From: Candidatus Coatesbacteria bacterium
GTDB lineage: Bacteria > RBG-13-66-14
Direction of reading: 5' to 3'
Assembly (NCBI GenBank): GCA_014728225.1
Contig: WJLX01000116.1
Location: 1-43,101, forward strand
Length of the DNA: 43,101 bases
This document shows, piece by piece, positions 8,140 through 16,075 of this stretch (position 1 is its first letter; every line of letters starts with the position of its first letter). Made by a program: the position numbers and the translations under genes. The notes under the pieces are model-generated. The model worked only from the letters and a program-made list of their open reading frames with translations, had not been told where the DNA came from and did no database searches.

Positions 8140-8748
8140 CTAGAGGGTCGGACTGATGAAACCGTCGCGGCGGCGATGCTCCTCCAGAGCCGCCCGGCCC
8201 TCCTCGTAACCCATCTTGAGTGCCCGCTCGTTGAGCCGCAGGAAGCGCCGGGGCAGGTTCTCCTCGACGGCGGTCTCCAGGGCCTTGCGCTCGATGATTT
8301 CGGTCACCGCGACCATATAGGCCAGGGCCATGATATTGGCGACGACGGGATTGCCCAGCTTGTCGCGGCAGGCGAAGGTGAAGGGCAGGCTGTAGAAATC
8401 ATCGGTGGGGCGCTCGTTGACGTAGCTGGAATCGACGATCAGCGTGCCCTCGGGCTTGAGGTCCGGGAAGTATTTGTCGCAGGAGTCCTGATTGAGAGCC
8501 ACCAACACGTCGATGCGCTGGGGCTTGAGATTGTTGATCGGCTCGTCGGCGATGCAGACCTGGCTGCGGGCCGAGCCGCCGCGGGCCTCGGGACCGTAGC
8601 TTTGGGTCTGGAGGACGATCTTGTCCTCGTAGACACCGGCGGCCAGGGCCAGGATGCGACCCGAGGTCATCAGCCCCTGACCGCCCGAACCGGCGAAACG
8701 GATGACGGTCATCTGGGTGCCGTGGGTGATGGTGCCGTTGCCGTACAT
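8140..8748 (-). CDS. korC: 2-oxoacid:ferredoxin oxidoreductase gamma subunit (KorC)
   Basis: 202-residue gamma-domain subunit. The glycine-rich FAGSGGQGLMTSGRILA near residues 18-35 and SYGPEARGGSARSQV at about 50-64 are signatures of the 2-oxoacid:acceptor oxidoreductase gamma subunit. It assembles with KorA, KorB and KorD to oxidise a 2-oxoacid (probably 2-oxoglutarate) to its acyl-CoA and reduce ferredoxin. Last gene of the operon, 24 nt after korB. A slightly shorter start (MTVIRFAG) is possible because the first 12 residues look non-conserved. Confidence 0.92.
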   Translation of the reverse strand: MYGNGTITHGTQMTVIRFAGSGGQGLMTSGRILALAAGVYEDKIVLQTQSYGPEARGGSARSQVCIADEPINNLKPQRIDVLVALNQDSCDKYFPDLKPEGTLIVDSSYVNERPTDDFYSLPFTFACRDKLGNPVVANIMALAYMVAVTEIIERKALETAVEENLPRRFLRLNERALKMGYEEGRAALEEHRRRDGFISPTL

Positions 8749-8772
8749 GAAGGTCTCCTCTTCCTGAAACGC

Positions 8773-9615
8773 TTACTCGGCGGAACCGACGCGGCGCTGA
8801 AGGTCGGCATAGACAGCGCTGAACTCGGGTCGCTCGTCGTCGACGAACAGGCCGGTGAGGAACTGGCCTTCCTCGAGCTCGTGGGCCGGATCGGCGGCTT
8901 TCTTCTTCTCGTAACCCGCCAGGGGAACGGAAAGCTCCTTCTCCCGGCGCATCATCTCGACGGGGCCCTTGAAGCCGTTGCGCCGTCCGGCGGTGGTGTA
9001 GCAGTGGCTGACCACCTCGACGACGCTGAAGCCCGGCTTCTCGATGGCCCGGGTGAAATACTTGGTCATCTGGGCGGCGTGGTAGCTGGTGGTGCGGGCC
9101 ACGTAGGTCGCCCCGGCTCCCCGGGAGAGTTCGCAGATGTCGAAGGGCGGCTCGACCATGCCGTAGGGCGCCGTGGTGGCCTTCATCCCGGGATGGGTAG
9201 TCGGCGAATACTGGCCGCCGGTCATGCCGTAGATGTTGTTGTTGGCGATGACCGCCGTGATGTCCAGGTTGCGTCGGGCGGTGTGGATGAAGTGGTTGCC
9301 GCCGATGGCCGTGGCGTCACCGTCGCCCATCGCCGCGATCACGTGGAGCTCGGGGTTGGCCAGCTTGATCCCCGTGGCGAAGGCCAGGGCGCGGCCGTGG
9401 GTGCCGTGGAGGGTGTTGAAATCGGCATAGACCGGCATCCGCCCCGTACAGCCGATGCCGGAGACCAGGACCACCTCGTCCTGGTCCAGACCGAGCTGAT
9501 CGACGGCGCGGATCAGCGAGCCCATGATGATCCCCAGGCTGCACCCCGGGCACCAGACGCTGGGGAATTTCTTCCTGGTTCGCAGGTAGGACAGGGTCTG
9601 TGCTTTGCGAGGCAT
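8773..9615 (-). CDS. korB: 2-oxoacid:ferredoxin oxidoreductase beta subunit (KorB)
   Basis: 280-residue thiamine-diphosphate-binding subunit. The ThDP/Mg motif GDGDATAIGGNHF to NNNIYGMTGGQ covers about residues 98-134. Cysteines 22, 25, 56 and 205 (WCPGC, GIGC, SHC) match the four ligands of the single [4Fe-4S] cluster in KorB-type subunits. SPTT after GGQ is typical of 2-oxoglutarate enzymes, so 2-oxoglutarate is the favoured substrate; other 2-oxoacids cannot be excluded. It lies 121 nt downstream of korA. Confidence 0.93.
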   Translation of the reverse strand: MPRKAQTLSYLRTRKKFPSVWCPGCSLGIIMGSLIRAVDQLGLDQDEVVLVSGIGCTGRMPVYADFNTLHGTHGRALAFATGIKLANPELHVIAAMGDGDATAIGGNHFIHTARRNLDITAVIANNNIYGMTGGQYSPTTHPGMKATTAPYGMVEPPFDICELSRGAGATYVARTTSYHAAQMTKYFTRAIEKPGFSVVEVVSHCYTTAGRRNGFKGPVEMMRREKELSVPLAGYEKKKAADPAHELEEGQFLTGLFVDDERPEFSAVYADLQRRVGSAE

Positions 9616-9736
9616 GGAATCGGCTCCGCTGTTATCCCGACGGCGGTCCTGACGCGAGGCGCACGGTTCGGGGTTGGCTGAAATGTCACTGCACGCACGG
9701 GGTTCGGTGGCGGCCTTGAGGGCTCCCGCCGGCGGG

Positions 9737-10930
9737 CTAGATGATCAACTGATCGTCGTCGTCCTTCAAGTCCAGGCTGTGGGCGATGATCTGCTCGGCC
9801 ACCCGGTAGGGGTTGAACAGCTCACCGTCGATGCGGTTGATGGGGAAGACGTTGGCCCGTCCGCGGTTGACCCGCTCGACCTCCCGGCCGATCTGGCCCA
9901 TGTTCAGTTCGGGGACGACGACGAGGTCGGCCTGGTCGCAGACCTCGTCGATGGTCTTGACGGGCAGGGGCCAGAGGGTCTTGAGGCGCAGCATGCCGCA
10001 GCGGATACCCTCCTGGCGCACGGCGTAGAGGGTGCGCTTGCAGACCCGGGCGGTGCAGCCGTAGGCGATGATGACCACTTCGGCGTCTTCGAGATAGATA
10101 CTCTCGGTCAGGCAGACGTCGTCGGCGTGGAGCAGTTTGGTGCCCAGGTGGGTGAGCATCTTCTCGCTCTCGTCGGTCCGGCTGGTGGGGAAGCCGCTCT
10201 CGTCGTGGGTCAGCCCGGTGACGTGGTAGCGGTAGCCGCGGCCGAAGGGTATCAGCGGGGCGAAGTTGTGGACGCCGAAGTCGTAGGGCTTGTACCAGTC
10301 GGGGGGGATCTCGGCGACCTCCTCCCGGGCGATCACGGGCAGATCGCCGGGCAGGGGCAGCTCGATGACCTCGTGCATGTGGCCGATGGTCTCGTCGGAG
10401 AGCAGCACCACGGGGGTGCGGTACTTCTCGGACAGGTTGAAGGCCTCGATGGTCAGCAGGAAGCACTCCTGGACCGAGTCCGGCGAGAGGACGATGATCG
10501 GATGGTCGCCGTGGGTGCCCCAGCGGGCCTGCATGACGTCGGCCTGGGAGACCTTGGTGGGCAGACCGGTGGAGGGTCCGCCGCGCATGACGTCGGCGAT
10601 GACGCAGGGGATCTCGGTGATGGCGGCGTAGCCCAGGTTCTCCTGCATCAGGGAAAAGCCGGGTCCCGAGGTGGCGGTCATCGACTTGGCGCCGGCGATG
10701 GAGGCGCCGATGATCGAAGCCATCGAGGCGATCTCGTCCTCCATCTGGATGAAGGTTCCGCCGCGCTTGGGCAGCTCCCGGGACATCAGCTCGGCGATCT
10801 CCGTAGACGGGGTGATCGGGTAGCCGCCGAAGAAGTTGCAACCGGCGTAGAGCGCGCCGTGGGCCACGGCCTCGTTGCCCGAGGTGAACAGCAGACGCTC
10901 GTTGTTAGCCTTGGTCTTCTTGTTGGCCAC
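9737..10930 (-). CDS. korA: 2-oxoacid:ferredoxin oxidoreductase alpha subunit (KorA)
   Basis: 397-residue alpha subunit. The GNEAVAHGALYAGCNFFGGYPITPSTE stretch (about residues 17-43) is the pyrimidine-binding start of KorA/VorA proteins. MTATSGPGFSLM and a C-terminal transketolase-like domain (GCTARVCKRTLYAVR) follow. GTG at 10930 is chosen because AAGGAG lies just upstream and a longer reading to 11017 only repeats korD DNA out of frame. It overlaps the end of korD by 26 nt. Together with KorBCD it links CoA-dependent 2-oxoacid oxidation to ferredoxin. Confidence 0.93.
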   Translation of the reverse strand: MANKKTKANNERLLFTSGNEAVAHGALYAGCNFFGGYPITPSTEIAELMSRELPKRGGTFIQMEDEIASMASIIGASIAGAKSMTATSGPGFSLMQENLGYAAITEIPCVIADVMRGGPSTGLPTKVSQADVMQARWGTHGDHPIIVLSPDSVQECFLLTIEAFNLSEKYRTPVVLLSDETIGHMHEVIELPLPGDLPVIAREEVAEIPPDWYKPYDFGVHNFAPLIPFGRGYRYHVTGLTHDESGFPTSRTDESEKMLTHLGTKLLHADDVCLTESIYLEDAEVVIIAYGCTARVCKRTLYAVRQEGIRCGMLRLKTLWPLPVKTIDEVCDQADLVVVPELNMGQIGREVERVNRGRANVFPINRIDGELFNPYRVAEQIIAHSLDLKDDDDQLII

Positions 10931-11273
10931 GGTCGGACTCCTTGTCGGCGTTGGCGGCTTCTTTCTTCTCGTCGGGGTCGGGTTTCCCGTCGGCCGGGGG
11001 ACTGTCGGCCGCGCCATCCTCGGCGGGTTTGCGCTCCTTGTCCTTCCCGCCCTGCTTAGCCTTCTCCTTGGGCTTGACCGAGACGGCGAAGTCGGGGCAG
11101 AGCTGCTCGCACAATCGGCACTGGATGCAGCGCTGCGGGTGGGCGACGTAGGCCTTGCCGTGGTGGCTTAGGGCCAGAACGTCCTTGGGGCAGAAGCTGA
11201 CGCAGATGCCGCAGCCCTTGCACCACTCTTCGAAAACGCGAACGGGACGGGTCTCCAGTTCCTGTTTGGTCAT
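10905..11273 (-). CDS. korD: KorD-type 2x[4Fe-4S] ferredoxin subunit with charged tail
   Basis: 122 residues. Two complete cluster motifs: CKGCGICVSFCP at 18-29 and CIQCRLCEQLCP at 49-60. This is the polyferredoxin delta subunit that passes electrons from KorB. After residue 70 comes a tail of about 50 residues made almost only of Lys, Glu, Asp, Pro, Gly and Ala, not part of the usual delta subunit and probably disordered. The ATG begins 1 nt after the era stop, with AAGGG as ribosome site, so translation is coupled to era. First kor gene. Confidence 0.92.
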   Translation of the reverse strand: MTKQELETRPVRVFEEWCKGCGICVSFCPKDVLALSHHGKAYVAHPQRCIQCRLCEQLCPDFAVSVKPKEKAKQGGKDKERKPAEDGAADSPPADGKPDPDEKKEAANADKESDRGQQEDQG

Positions 11274-11274
11274 C

Positions 11275-12195
11275 TCAACCCTTCCGGCGGTAGCCGAACT
11301 CGCGCAGGGCGTTCTCGTCCTTGCGCCACTTCGGTTTGACCTTGACACGCAGGTCCAGATAGACTTTGGTGTCCAGCAGCTTTTCCAGGCGCTTGCGGGC
11401 CTGGAAGCCGATCTTGCGCAACTGCGCCCCGCCACGGCCGACGACGATGCCGACCTGGCTGGCCCGCTCGACGTAGAGCCGGGCGGAGATGTAGGTCAGC
11501 TCGGGGCTGCGGGGCTTGAAGTTCTCGATAACGGCCTCCAGGGCGTAGGGCACCTCCTGGTGCAGCAGCCCCAGGGCGGCCTCGCGGATGAACTCGGCGG
11601 CCAGCTCGCGCAGGGGTTCGGCGGTGACCTGCTCGGCGTCGTAATACAGCGGCCCCGCGGGCATCAGCTCGGCCAAGCGCTTGACGAACTCGGCCAGGCC
11701 GCTGCCGGTCAGGGCGCTGGTGAACAGGTAGCCGCCGCCTTCGAGCTCGGGCAGGCCGCTGGGCGGTGCGGCGCCGGCGGCGAGGAGATCCGCCTTGTTG
11801 AGCAGGCCCAGGGCCGGCTTGCCGGCTTCACGGACGGTCTCCAGCAGCTCGAGATCGACGGGTCGCAGGTCACCGGCGTCGAGAATGACCACGACGGCGT
11901 CGGCCTGGGCCACGGCACCCTTGGCCGTCTGGACCAGGTAACGGCCCAGGTTGTCCTTGGGAACGTGGTAGCCCGGGGTGTCGATGAACACGAGCTGATA
12001 GCTCTGGGTGGTGAGGATGCCGCGCAGCCGGCGACGGGTGGTCTGGGGCTTGGGATTGGTGGGGGCGACCCGCTCGCCCAACAGGGCGTTGAGCAGGGTG
12101 GATTTGCCAACGTTCGGCCGACCCAGCAAAGCGGCGAAGCCGCTGCGGAAGACGTCGGAGGGCGCCTGTTCACCTGGGGCTGGAGCCTGTTCCAT
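11275..12195 (-). CDS. era: GTPase Era
   Basis: 306-residue Era GTPase, which helps mature 16S rRNA and the 30S subunit. G1 GRPNVGKS (about residues 25-32), a Thr-rich switch I (NPKPQTTRRR), G3 DTPG and G4 NKAD are present, followed by a C-terminal KH domain (VGIVVGRGGAQLRKIG). The start used is the ATG at 12195. It has a poor ribosome site, and longer readings to 12477 add non-conserved sequence. The strong promoter found is about 350 nt upstream, leaving a long leader. It shares an operon with korDABC. Confidence 0.93.
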   Translation of the reverse strand: MEQAPAPGEQAPSDVFRSGFAALLGRPNVGKSTLLNALLGERVAPTNPKPQTTRRRLRGILTTQSYQLVFIDTPGYHVPKDNLGRYLVQTAKGAVAQADAVVVILDAGDLRPVDLELLETVREAGKPALGLLNKADLLAAGAAPPSGLPELEGGGYLFTSALTGSGLAEFVKRLAELMPAGPLYYDAEQVTAEPLRELAAEFIREAALGLLHQEVPYALEAVIENFKPRSPELTYISARLYVERASQVGIVVGRGGAQLRKIGFQARKRLEKLLDTKVYLDLRVKVKPKWRKDENALREFGYRRKG

Positions 12196-12462
12196 GCCTG
12201 ATAGCCGGCAGCGCCGTAGGGATGCGCGGGCGTTGGACGCCCGCGTTGCGGAGGCGGGGCGGTTAAAATAAAGGAACGGCGGGGTACCCACCGGCTGTCC
12301 GACGGGTTCCCGTGCCGCGCTGGGGCCGAGCCTGAGCAAGACGCTTCGCCCGGTTGTTATGCCTGCCTTCCGGCCTGACTTTTCGGTTTGGACAATAGCA
12401 GCGAAAAGGTCGTCGCAGTGGAGGGGGCGGCGAGTGCGCCGGACGCGCATCACCTTCGGTGT

Positions 12463-12509
12463 AATCCGCCGGTTCAATCCGCCGGTTCAATCCGCCGGTT
12501 TAATCCGCC
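12463..12509. repeat. 13-bp tandem repeat in the era leader
   Basis: AATCCGCCGGTTC at 12463-12475 and 12476-12488, AATCCGCCGGTTT at 12489-12501, and a partial AATCCGCC to 12509. It lies inside the predicted 5' untranslated region of era. Nothing else recognisable was found in 12196-12546. Confidence 0.8.
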
Positions 12510-12546
12510 CCGTCCCGCTGGTTCGGTAGGCGCCAAACCGCCGGGA

Positions 12547-12575
12547 AGTGTAGCATCACGCCTTGTTTTAGTCAA
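12547..12575 (-). promoter_or_regulatory. Predicted promoter of era-korDABC
   Basis: Minus strand -35 TTGACT (12570-12575), 17 nt, -10 TACACT (12547-12552). Back-to-back with the plus-strand promoter at 12588-12616. Predicts an era leader of about 345 nt. Confidence 0.65.
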
Positions 12576-12587
12576 CCCGGAGCGGGA

Positions 12588-12616
12588 TTGACTGGACGAC
12601 GGCCGCAGTGTAGAGT
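12588..12616 (+). promoter_or_regulatory. Predicted promoter of the 12647 gene and marC
   Basis: -35 TTGACT (12588-12593), 17 nt, -10 TAGAGT (12611-12616), about 30 nt before the ATG at 12647. Confidence 0.6.
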
Positions 12617-12646
12617 TGCCGAGACCCCGCTCGCCCGGAGCCGTCG

Positions 12647-13405
12647 ATGAGCGACTATCCACCCAGTGTCGACACCGTGCGCCGCCGCCTGCTCGGGCGC
12701 CTCGGTCACCTCGCCGACCAATTGAGACCCGGTTTCCTTACCGGGGTGTGCCGCTTATCACTGCGTCCGGGCGCCGTGGACGAGATCGCCGCCGCCGCTG
12801 AGTCCTGGTGCCGCGCCTTCATCGAAGATCCCGCCGACGACGAACTCACCCCCCTGCTGGAGCTGTCGGCCGCCGAGCTTTACGGCTCGGGCGTCGACGA
12901 CTGGCACCCCGCCGCCGACCCCCCGGCGGCCCTGGCGCGCCGCCTGCGCGAAACCGGCGCCCGACGGGTCTGGCTCTGCCGCGGCCAGACGCTGACCCTG
13001 AGCGACGGCCGCCGCCTGGTCGAGGTGCTGTCCGCGGCGGGGCTCGAAGCCCGACCCTACGGCACCACCAACCGCTGCCGACCGGCCGAGATCCGCGCCG
13101 GTTTCCAGCGCGGCGACGCCCTGCTCTGGGCCGCCGCCGGCGACTTCGCCCTGGGCGGCTTCGTCCACCACCCCGACCCCGGCGAACTCGCCGCCCTGGC
13201 CGCCGAACTGCAGGCGCCTCTCGGTCTGCTCTACGACGCCTGGAAGCACCCGCTACCCGGCATCGTCGACGCCCCGACGGCCCTCAATCCGGCCGCCGGG
13301 CCCGGCCTGATCAGCGGCTGCGCGGCCCCGCCGCCGGAGACGACCGACCTGCGCCGCCTGTTCATCCACCTCAGACAGCGCCTCGCCGACCTGGAGATGC
13401 CGTGA
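12647..13405 (+). CDS. Conserved-looking protein of unknown function
   Basis: 252 residues, alanine- and arginine-rich, no signal peptide or membrane segment. I do not recognise a family. The middle shows an alternating strand/helix pattern (RRVWLCRGQTLTLSDGRR, GDALLWAAAGDFALGG), suggesting a soluble alpha/beta protein. Reality is supported by codon use like its neighbours, a CGGAG ribosome site, a promoter 30 nt upstream, and a 4-nt GTGA overlap with marC. The coupling suggests a role tied to the membrane protein MarC, but this is inference only. Confidence 0.75.
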   Translation: MSDYPPSVDTVRRRLLGRLGHLADQLRPGFLTGVCRLSLRPGAVDEIAAAAESWCRAFIEDPADDELTPLLELSAAELYGSGVDDWHPAADPPAALARRLRETGARRVWLCRGQTLTLSDGRRLVEVLSAAGLEARPYGTTNRCRPAEIRAGFQRGDALLWAAAGDFALGGFVHHPDPGELAALAAELQAPLGLLYDAWKHPLPGIVDAPTALNPAAGPGLISGCAAPPPETTDLRRLFIHLRQRLADLEMP

Positions 13406-13998
13406 ACGATTTCCTGCTCCAGTTGCTGTTCCTGGTGATCATCATCAACCCGGTCAGCCAGGTGATGCTGATCGTCGGCATCGCCGACGAGCACCCGGAA
13501 CGCGATGTCTCGCGGTTGATCTACTTCGGCAATCTATGGGCCTTCCTGATTACCGCCCTGATAGCCGTCTCCGGAGCCTTTCTCTTTCGCAGCATCTTCC
13601 AGGTGGAACTGGCCACCCTGCGCCTGGTCGGAGGGTTGATCCTGGCCGGCATCGGTTACAACCGCATCTCCAAGGGCGTCACCTTCCAGATGTCCAAAGA
13701 GCAAAGCCTGCGCGAGGTCGGCGTCGTTCCCTTCGCCGTACCCATGGTCGTCGGTCCGGCCGCCTTCTCCCACGCCGTCACCGTCTCCGCTGAGTTCGGG
13801 ACCTGGATCGCTCTGGCCGTGGTCTTCGCCGCACTGGCCCTCAACCTCGGCCTGATGCGCCTGACCCTGTTGCTCAAGCGCTGGATCAGCCGCAACGTCG
13901 TCAGCGTCAGCATCCGCCTCTCCGGTCTGGTGACGATGACCGTCGGTTTGCAGATGGTCTACGAATCCGTTGTCCAACTGGTGAAAATGGCCCGCTAG
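13402..13998 (+). CDS. MarC-family integral membrane protein
   Basis: 198 residues, the normal MarC (UPF0056) length. About six hydrophobic segments are visible, starting with LLQLLFLVIIINPVSQVML. The NPVS motif in helix 1 and the FAVPMVVGPAAFSHAV segment match the family's NP and P-x-GPG-like motifs. Inner-membrane protein whose function is still not established; it is not the multidrug exporter once proposed. The GTG start overlaps the upstream stop by 4 nt. Ends with TAG just before the promoter at 14001. Confidence 0.85.
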   Translation: MNDFLLQLLFLVIIINPVSQVMLIVGIADEHPERDVSRLIYFGNLWAFLITALIAVSGAFLFRSIFQVELATLRLVGGLILAGIGYNRISKGVTFQMSKEQSLREVGVVPFAVPMVVGPAAFSHAVTVSAEFGTWIALAVVFAALALNLGLMRLTLLLKRWISRNVVSVSIRLSGLVTMTVGLQMVYESVVQLVKMAR

Positions 13999-14000
13999 GG

Positions 14001-14029
14001 TTGCCTAAGCCCCTTGTTTTAGCTAAAAT
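14001..14029 (+). promoter_or_regulatory. Predicted promoter of the DUF4388 gene
   Basis: -35 TTGCCT (14001-14006), 17 nt, -10 TAAAAT (14024-14029), leaving a leader of about 145 nt to the ATG at 14183. Nothing recognisable in the leader. Confidence 0.5.
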
Positions 14030-14182
14030 ATAGAATGGTAGCATTCATTGACGCCCCCGATCCTTCTCCGGCCGTTTTAGGGACGGCAACCCGGCCATCG
14101 AGCGACGCCCGACAAGCACACACGAATCGCAACCTGTTAAGCGTGCCCGGAACGGTCGTCTCTCGTCTCCCTGGAGGACCAG

Positions 14183-15169
14183 ATGCTCGAGGGTTCACTC
14201 AGCTCCATCGCCCTGGGCTCCGTGTTCCAGCACATCATCGATCAGGGCCTCACCGGCCGCCTGACCATCGAGGCGCCCGACGAGACGCTGAACTACTATT
14301 TCGACCGCGGCAAACTGCTCAACGCCACCGAAGACCCCGAAGAAAACGACTCCCGGGGCCTCTTCGACCGCATCAAAGGCTCCTTTCACTTCGACAGCGC
14401 CCAGGACGTCGACGTCAAGAACAAAGCCGAGCTGAGCACCTTCCGCTGGGTGATGGATCGCGCCGGTGAAACCACCAACGTCCGGGCCATGCAGTGGGTC
14501 CTGCTCTCGCCCTTCGCCATCCCCGTGAACACCGCCGTACCGATCGCCGAACTCAACGACGAGGAGATGCAGATCTCCGCCCTGATCGATGACGAACGCA
14601 CCATCGCCGACATCATCAAGGTCTCACCCCGCGACGAACTCAGCACCCTGCGCATCCTCTTCGGCTTCACCGTTGCCAACACCATCCGCCTGATCCGCAC
14701 CTTCGAGGTCGTACGCATCCTCTGCGGGATAATCGACGATTTCGTCACCGCCCTGGGCGGAACACGGATGACCGTCAACGGGGCCGAACGGATGTTCGGC
14801 AAGGTCTTGAGCGAAATGATCGTCGTCCACCCCCAACTCGAGTACCTTGAACTCGGCGGCAGCGAAGAAGCCCTCGGCCGCCTGCGCAGCCAGTTCAACC
14901 GCGCCGCCGTGGCGATGAAGATCATGGGCGACCTCCTCGAACGCTATTACAAGGCGATCATCGTCTTCCTCGACCCGCGCAAAGTCGAGGACATCCTGCG
15001 CAATATCGCCGATAACTACTTCTCCAAGCACCGCAGCCTGGTCAGCGAACTGCGACTCGACGACATGCTCGACCACATTATCAGCGAAAGCACTGAACGC
15101 GACCGCGAACAGCTCTGGGCCGATATCGACATGGCAGAGAACCGCAGCACGCTGATCCGCTGGAGCTAG
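14183..15169 (+). CDS. DUF4388 (PATAN)-domain protein
   Basis: 328-residue soluble protein. The N-terminal 100 residues match the DUF4388/PATAN pattern (LEGSLSSIALGSVFQHIID, then GRLTIEAPDETLNYYFDRGKL). This domain is common in two-component, gliding and polarity proteins and is thought to mediate protein interaction. The remainder is mostly helical; a central winged-helix-like stretch (ALIDDERTIADIIKVSP) resembles the DUF4388-associated region. No kinase or receiver domain is attached. GGAGG ribosome site 5 nt upstream. Stands alone with its own promoter and terminator. Probably regulatory, partner unknown. Confidence 0.78.
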   Translation: MLEGSLSSIALGSVFQHIIDQGLTGRLTIEAPDETLNYYFDRGKLLNATEDPEENDSRGLFDRIKGSFHFDSAQDVDVKNKAELSTFRWVMDRAGETTNVRAMQWVLLSPFAIPVNTAVPIAELNDEEMQISALIDDERTIADIIKVSPRDELSTLRILFGFTVANTIRLIRTFEVVRILCGIIDDFVTALGGTRMTVNGAERMFGKVLSEMIVVHPQLEYLELGGSEEALGRLRSQFNRAAVAMKIMGDLLERYYKAIIVFLDPRKVEDILRNIADNYFSKHRSLVSELRLDDMLDHIISESTERDREQLWADIDMAENRSTLIRWS

Positions 15170-15233
15170 ACCCAAGCGACAGCCCGAGCTGAGCGGATTA
15201 TGGGGAAGGAAGTCCAAACCAGCAGTCAATCCC

Positions 15234-15255
15234 AACCGGCCGAGGGCCGGTTGTT
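15234..15255 (+). terminator. Terminator of the DUF4388 gene
   Basis: AACCGGCC (15234-15241), GAG loop, GGCCGGTT (15245-15252), then GTTCTGTT. Located 65 nt after the stop codon. Confidence 0.65.
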
Positions 15256-15271
15256 CTGTTAACCTCGCCCG

Positions 15272-15462
15272 GGCCGACCGTTGAAAAATACCGGCCGCCG
15301 ACGAGCCTACCGCCGACGACAGGCCGGAACCGGCACGGTTTTTGCGGAGGCGAACCGTTGCCCGTGCTCCAAGGGTCGCCGAGATGCAAAAACCGTGCCG
15401 GTTCCGGCCGCCGAGCCCCCGGGACGGGCCAAACCGCCGTTGACCTTTTTCAACGGTCGGCC
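15272..15462. repeat. Nested palindromic element A (191 bp)
   Basis: Outer arms of 17 bp, GGCCGACCGTTGAAAAA (15272-15288), pair perfectly with 15446-15462. Inner arms of 24 bp (15322-15345, starting GGCCGGAACCGGCACGG) pair perfectly with 15386-15409. The centre 15346-15385 is a conserved hairpin (GGAGGCGAACCGTTG to CCAAGGGTCGCCGAG, one mismatch unique to this copy). It fills most of the gene-free interval 15170-15509. Confidence 0.9.
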
Positions 15463-15509
15463 GACCCGGACCCACCCGCCCGTCTGCAAAAAAAGGGAAC
15501 GACACCACG

Positions 15510-16058
15510 ATGACCCCGACCGACCCATCCCGCCTCAGCGGCCCCCTCAATCAGGCCGAGCTGCGCCGCCTGCTGACCGCCGAGCCGCCCCTGGTCGAGG
15601 GTCTCCTCGATCCCGAGCGTCAACTGACCCCCAACGGCGTCGACCTCTCCATCACCGAGGTCGCTTGGCCGGCCGACGACGCGCCCGCCGTACTGGACTT
15701 CACCAACGCCGAGCGGCGCCTGCCCACCGGCGAGATCATCCCCTGGCGCGAGGACCGCCTGCTGCTGCCGCCGGGACCCTACCTCGTACGCTACGCCGAG
15801 CGGGTCAACCTGCCCGACGACGTCATCGCCCTGGGCAAGCCGCGCTCCAGCCTCTTCCGCTGCGGGGCCGAGCTGGTCAGCGCCGTCTGGGACGCCGGCT
15901 ACTCCGGCCGCGGCCAGGGCCTGCTCATCGTTCACTACCCCGGCGGTCTGATCCTGACCCGACGGGCCCGGGTGCTGCAACTGGTCTTCTTCCGCCTGAC
16001 CGGCCGAACAACGGGCTACGACGGTGAATATCAGAACGAGGATTCCTCGCACGCATAA
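15510..16058 (+). CDS. dUTPase/dCTP-deaminase superfamily protein
   Basis: 182 residues with the trimeric dUTPase/Dcd fold signatures: LTPNGVDLSI near residue 40, ALGKPRSSLFRCGAEL at about 108-123, and DAGYSGRGQGLLIVHYPGG at about 130-148. Members hydrolyse dUTP or deaminate dCTP, keeping uracil out of DNA. The PRSSL motif and the Asp before GYSG are conserved; I cannot decide between dUTPase and deaminase by eye. It looks closest to the short archaeal/Dcd-like DUT group. ATG follows AAGGGAACG. Preceded by palindromic element A and followed after 17 nt by a DUF454 gene. Confidence 0.8.
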   Translation: MTPTDPSRLSGPLNQAELRRLLTAEPPLVEGLLDPERQLTPNGVDLSITEVAWPADDAPAVLDFTNAERRLPTGEIIPWREDRLLLPPGPYLVRYAERVNLPDDVIALGKPRSSLFRCGAELVSAVWDAGYSGRGQGLLIVHYPGGLILTRRARVLQLVFFRLTGRTTGYDGEYQNEDSSHA

Positions 16059-16075
16059 ACGGTGTAGACAACATC

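Noticed and set aside
6464-9681. Two long plus-strand ORFs opposite nfnA, ndk and korBC
   Set aside because: Antisense shadows; one runs through the 44-bp tandem repeat.
15272-15462. Palindromic element A as a plain transcription terminator
   Set aside because: A separate terminator already ends the upstream gene at 15234-15255. The family also occurs between divergent genes, and its T-runs lie inside the arms.
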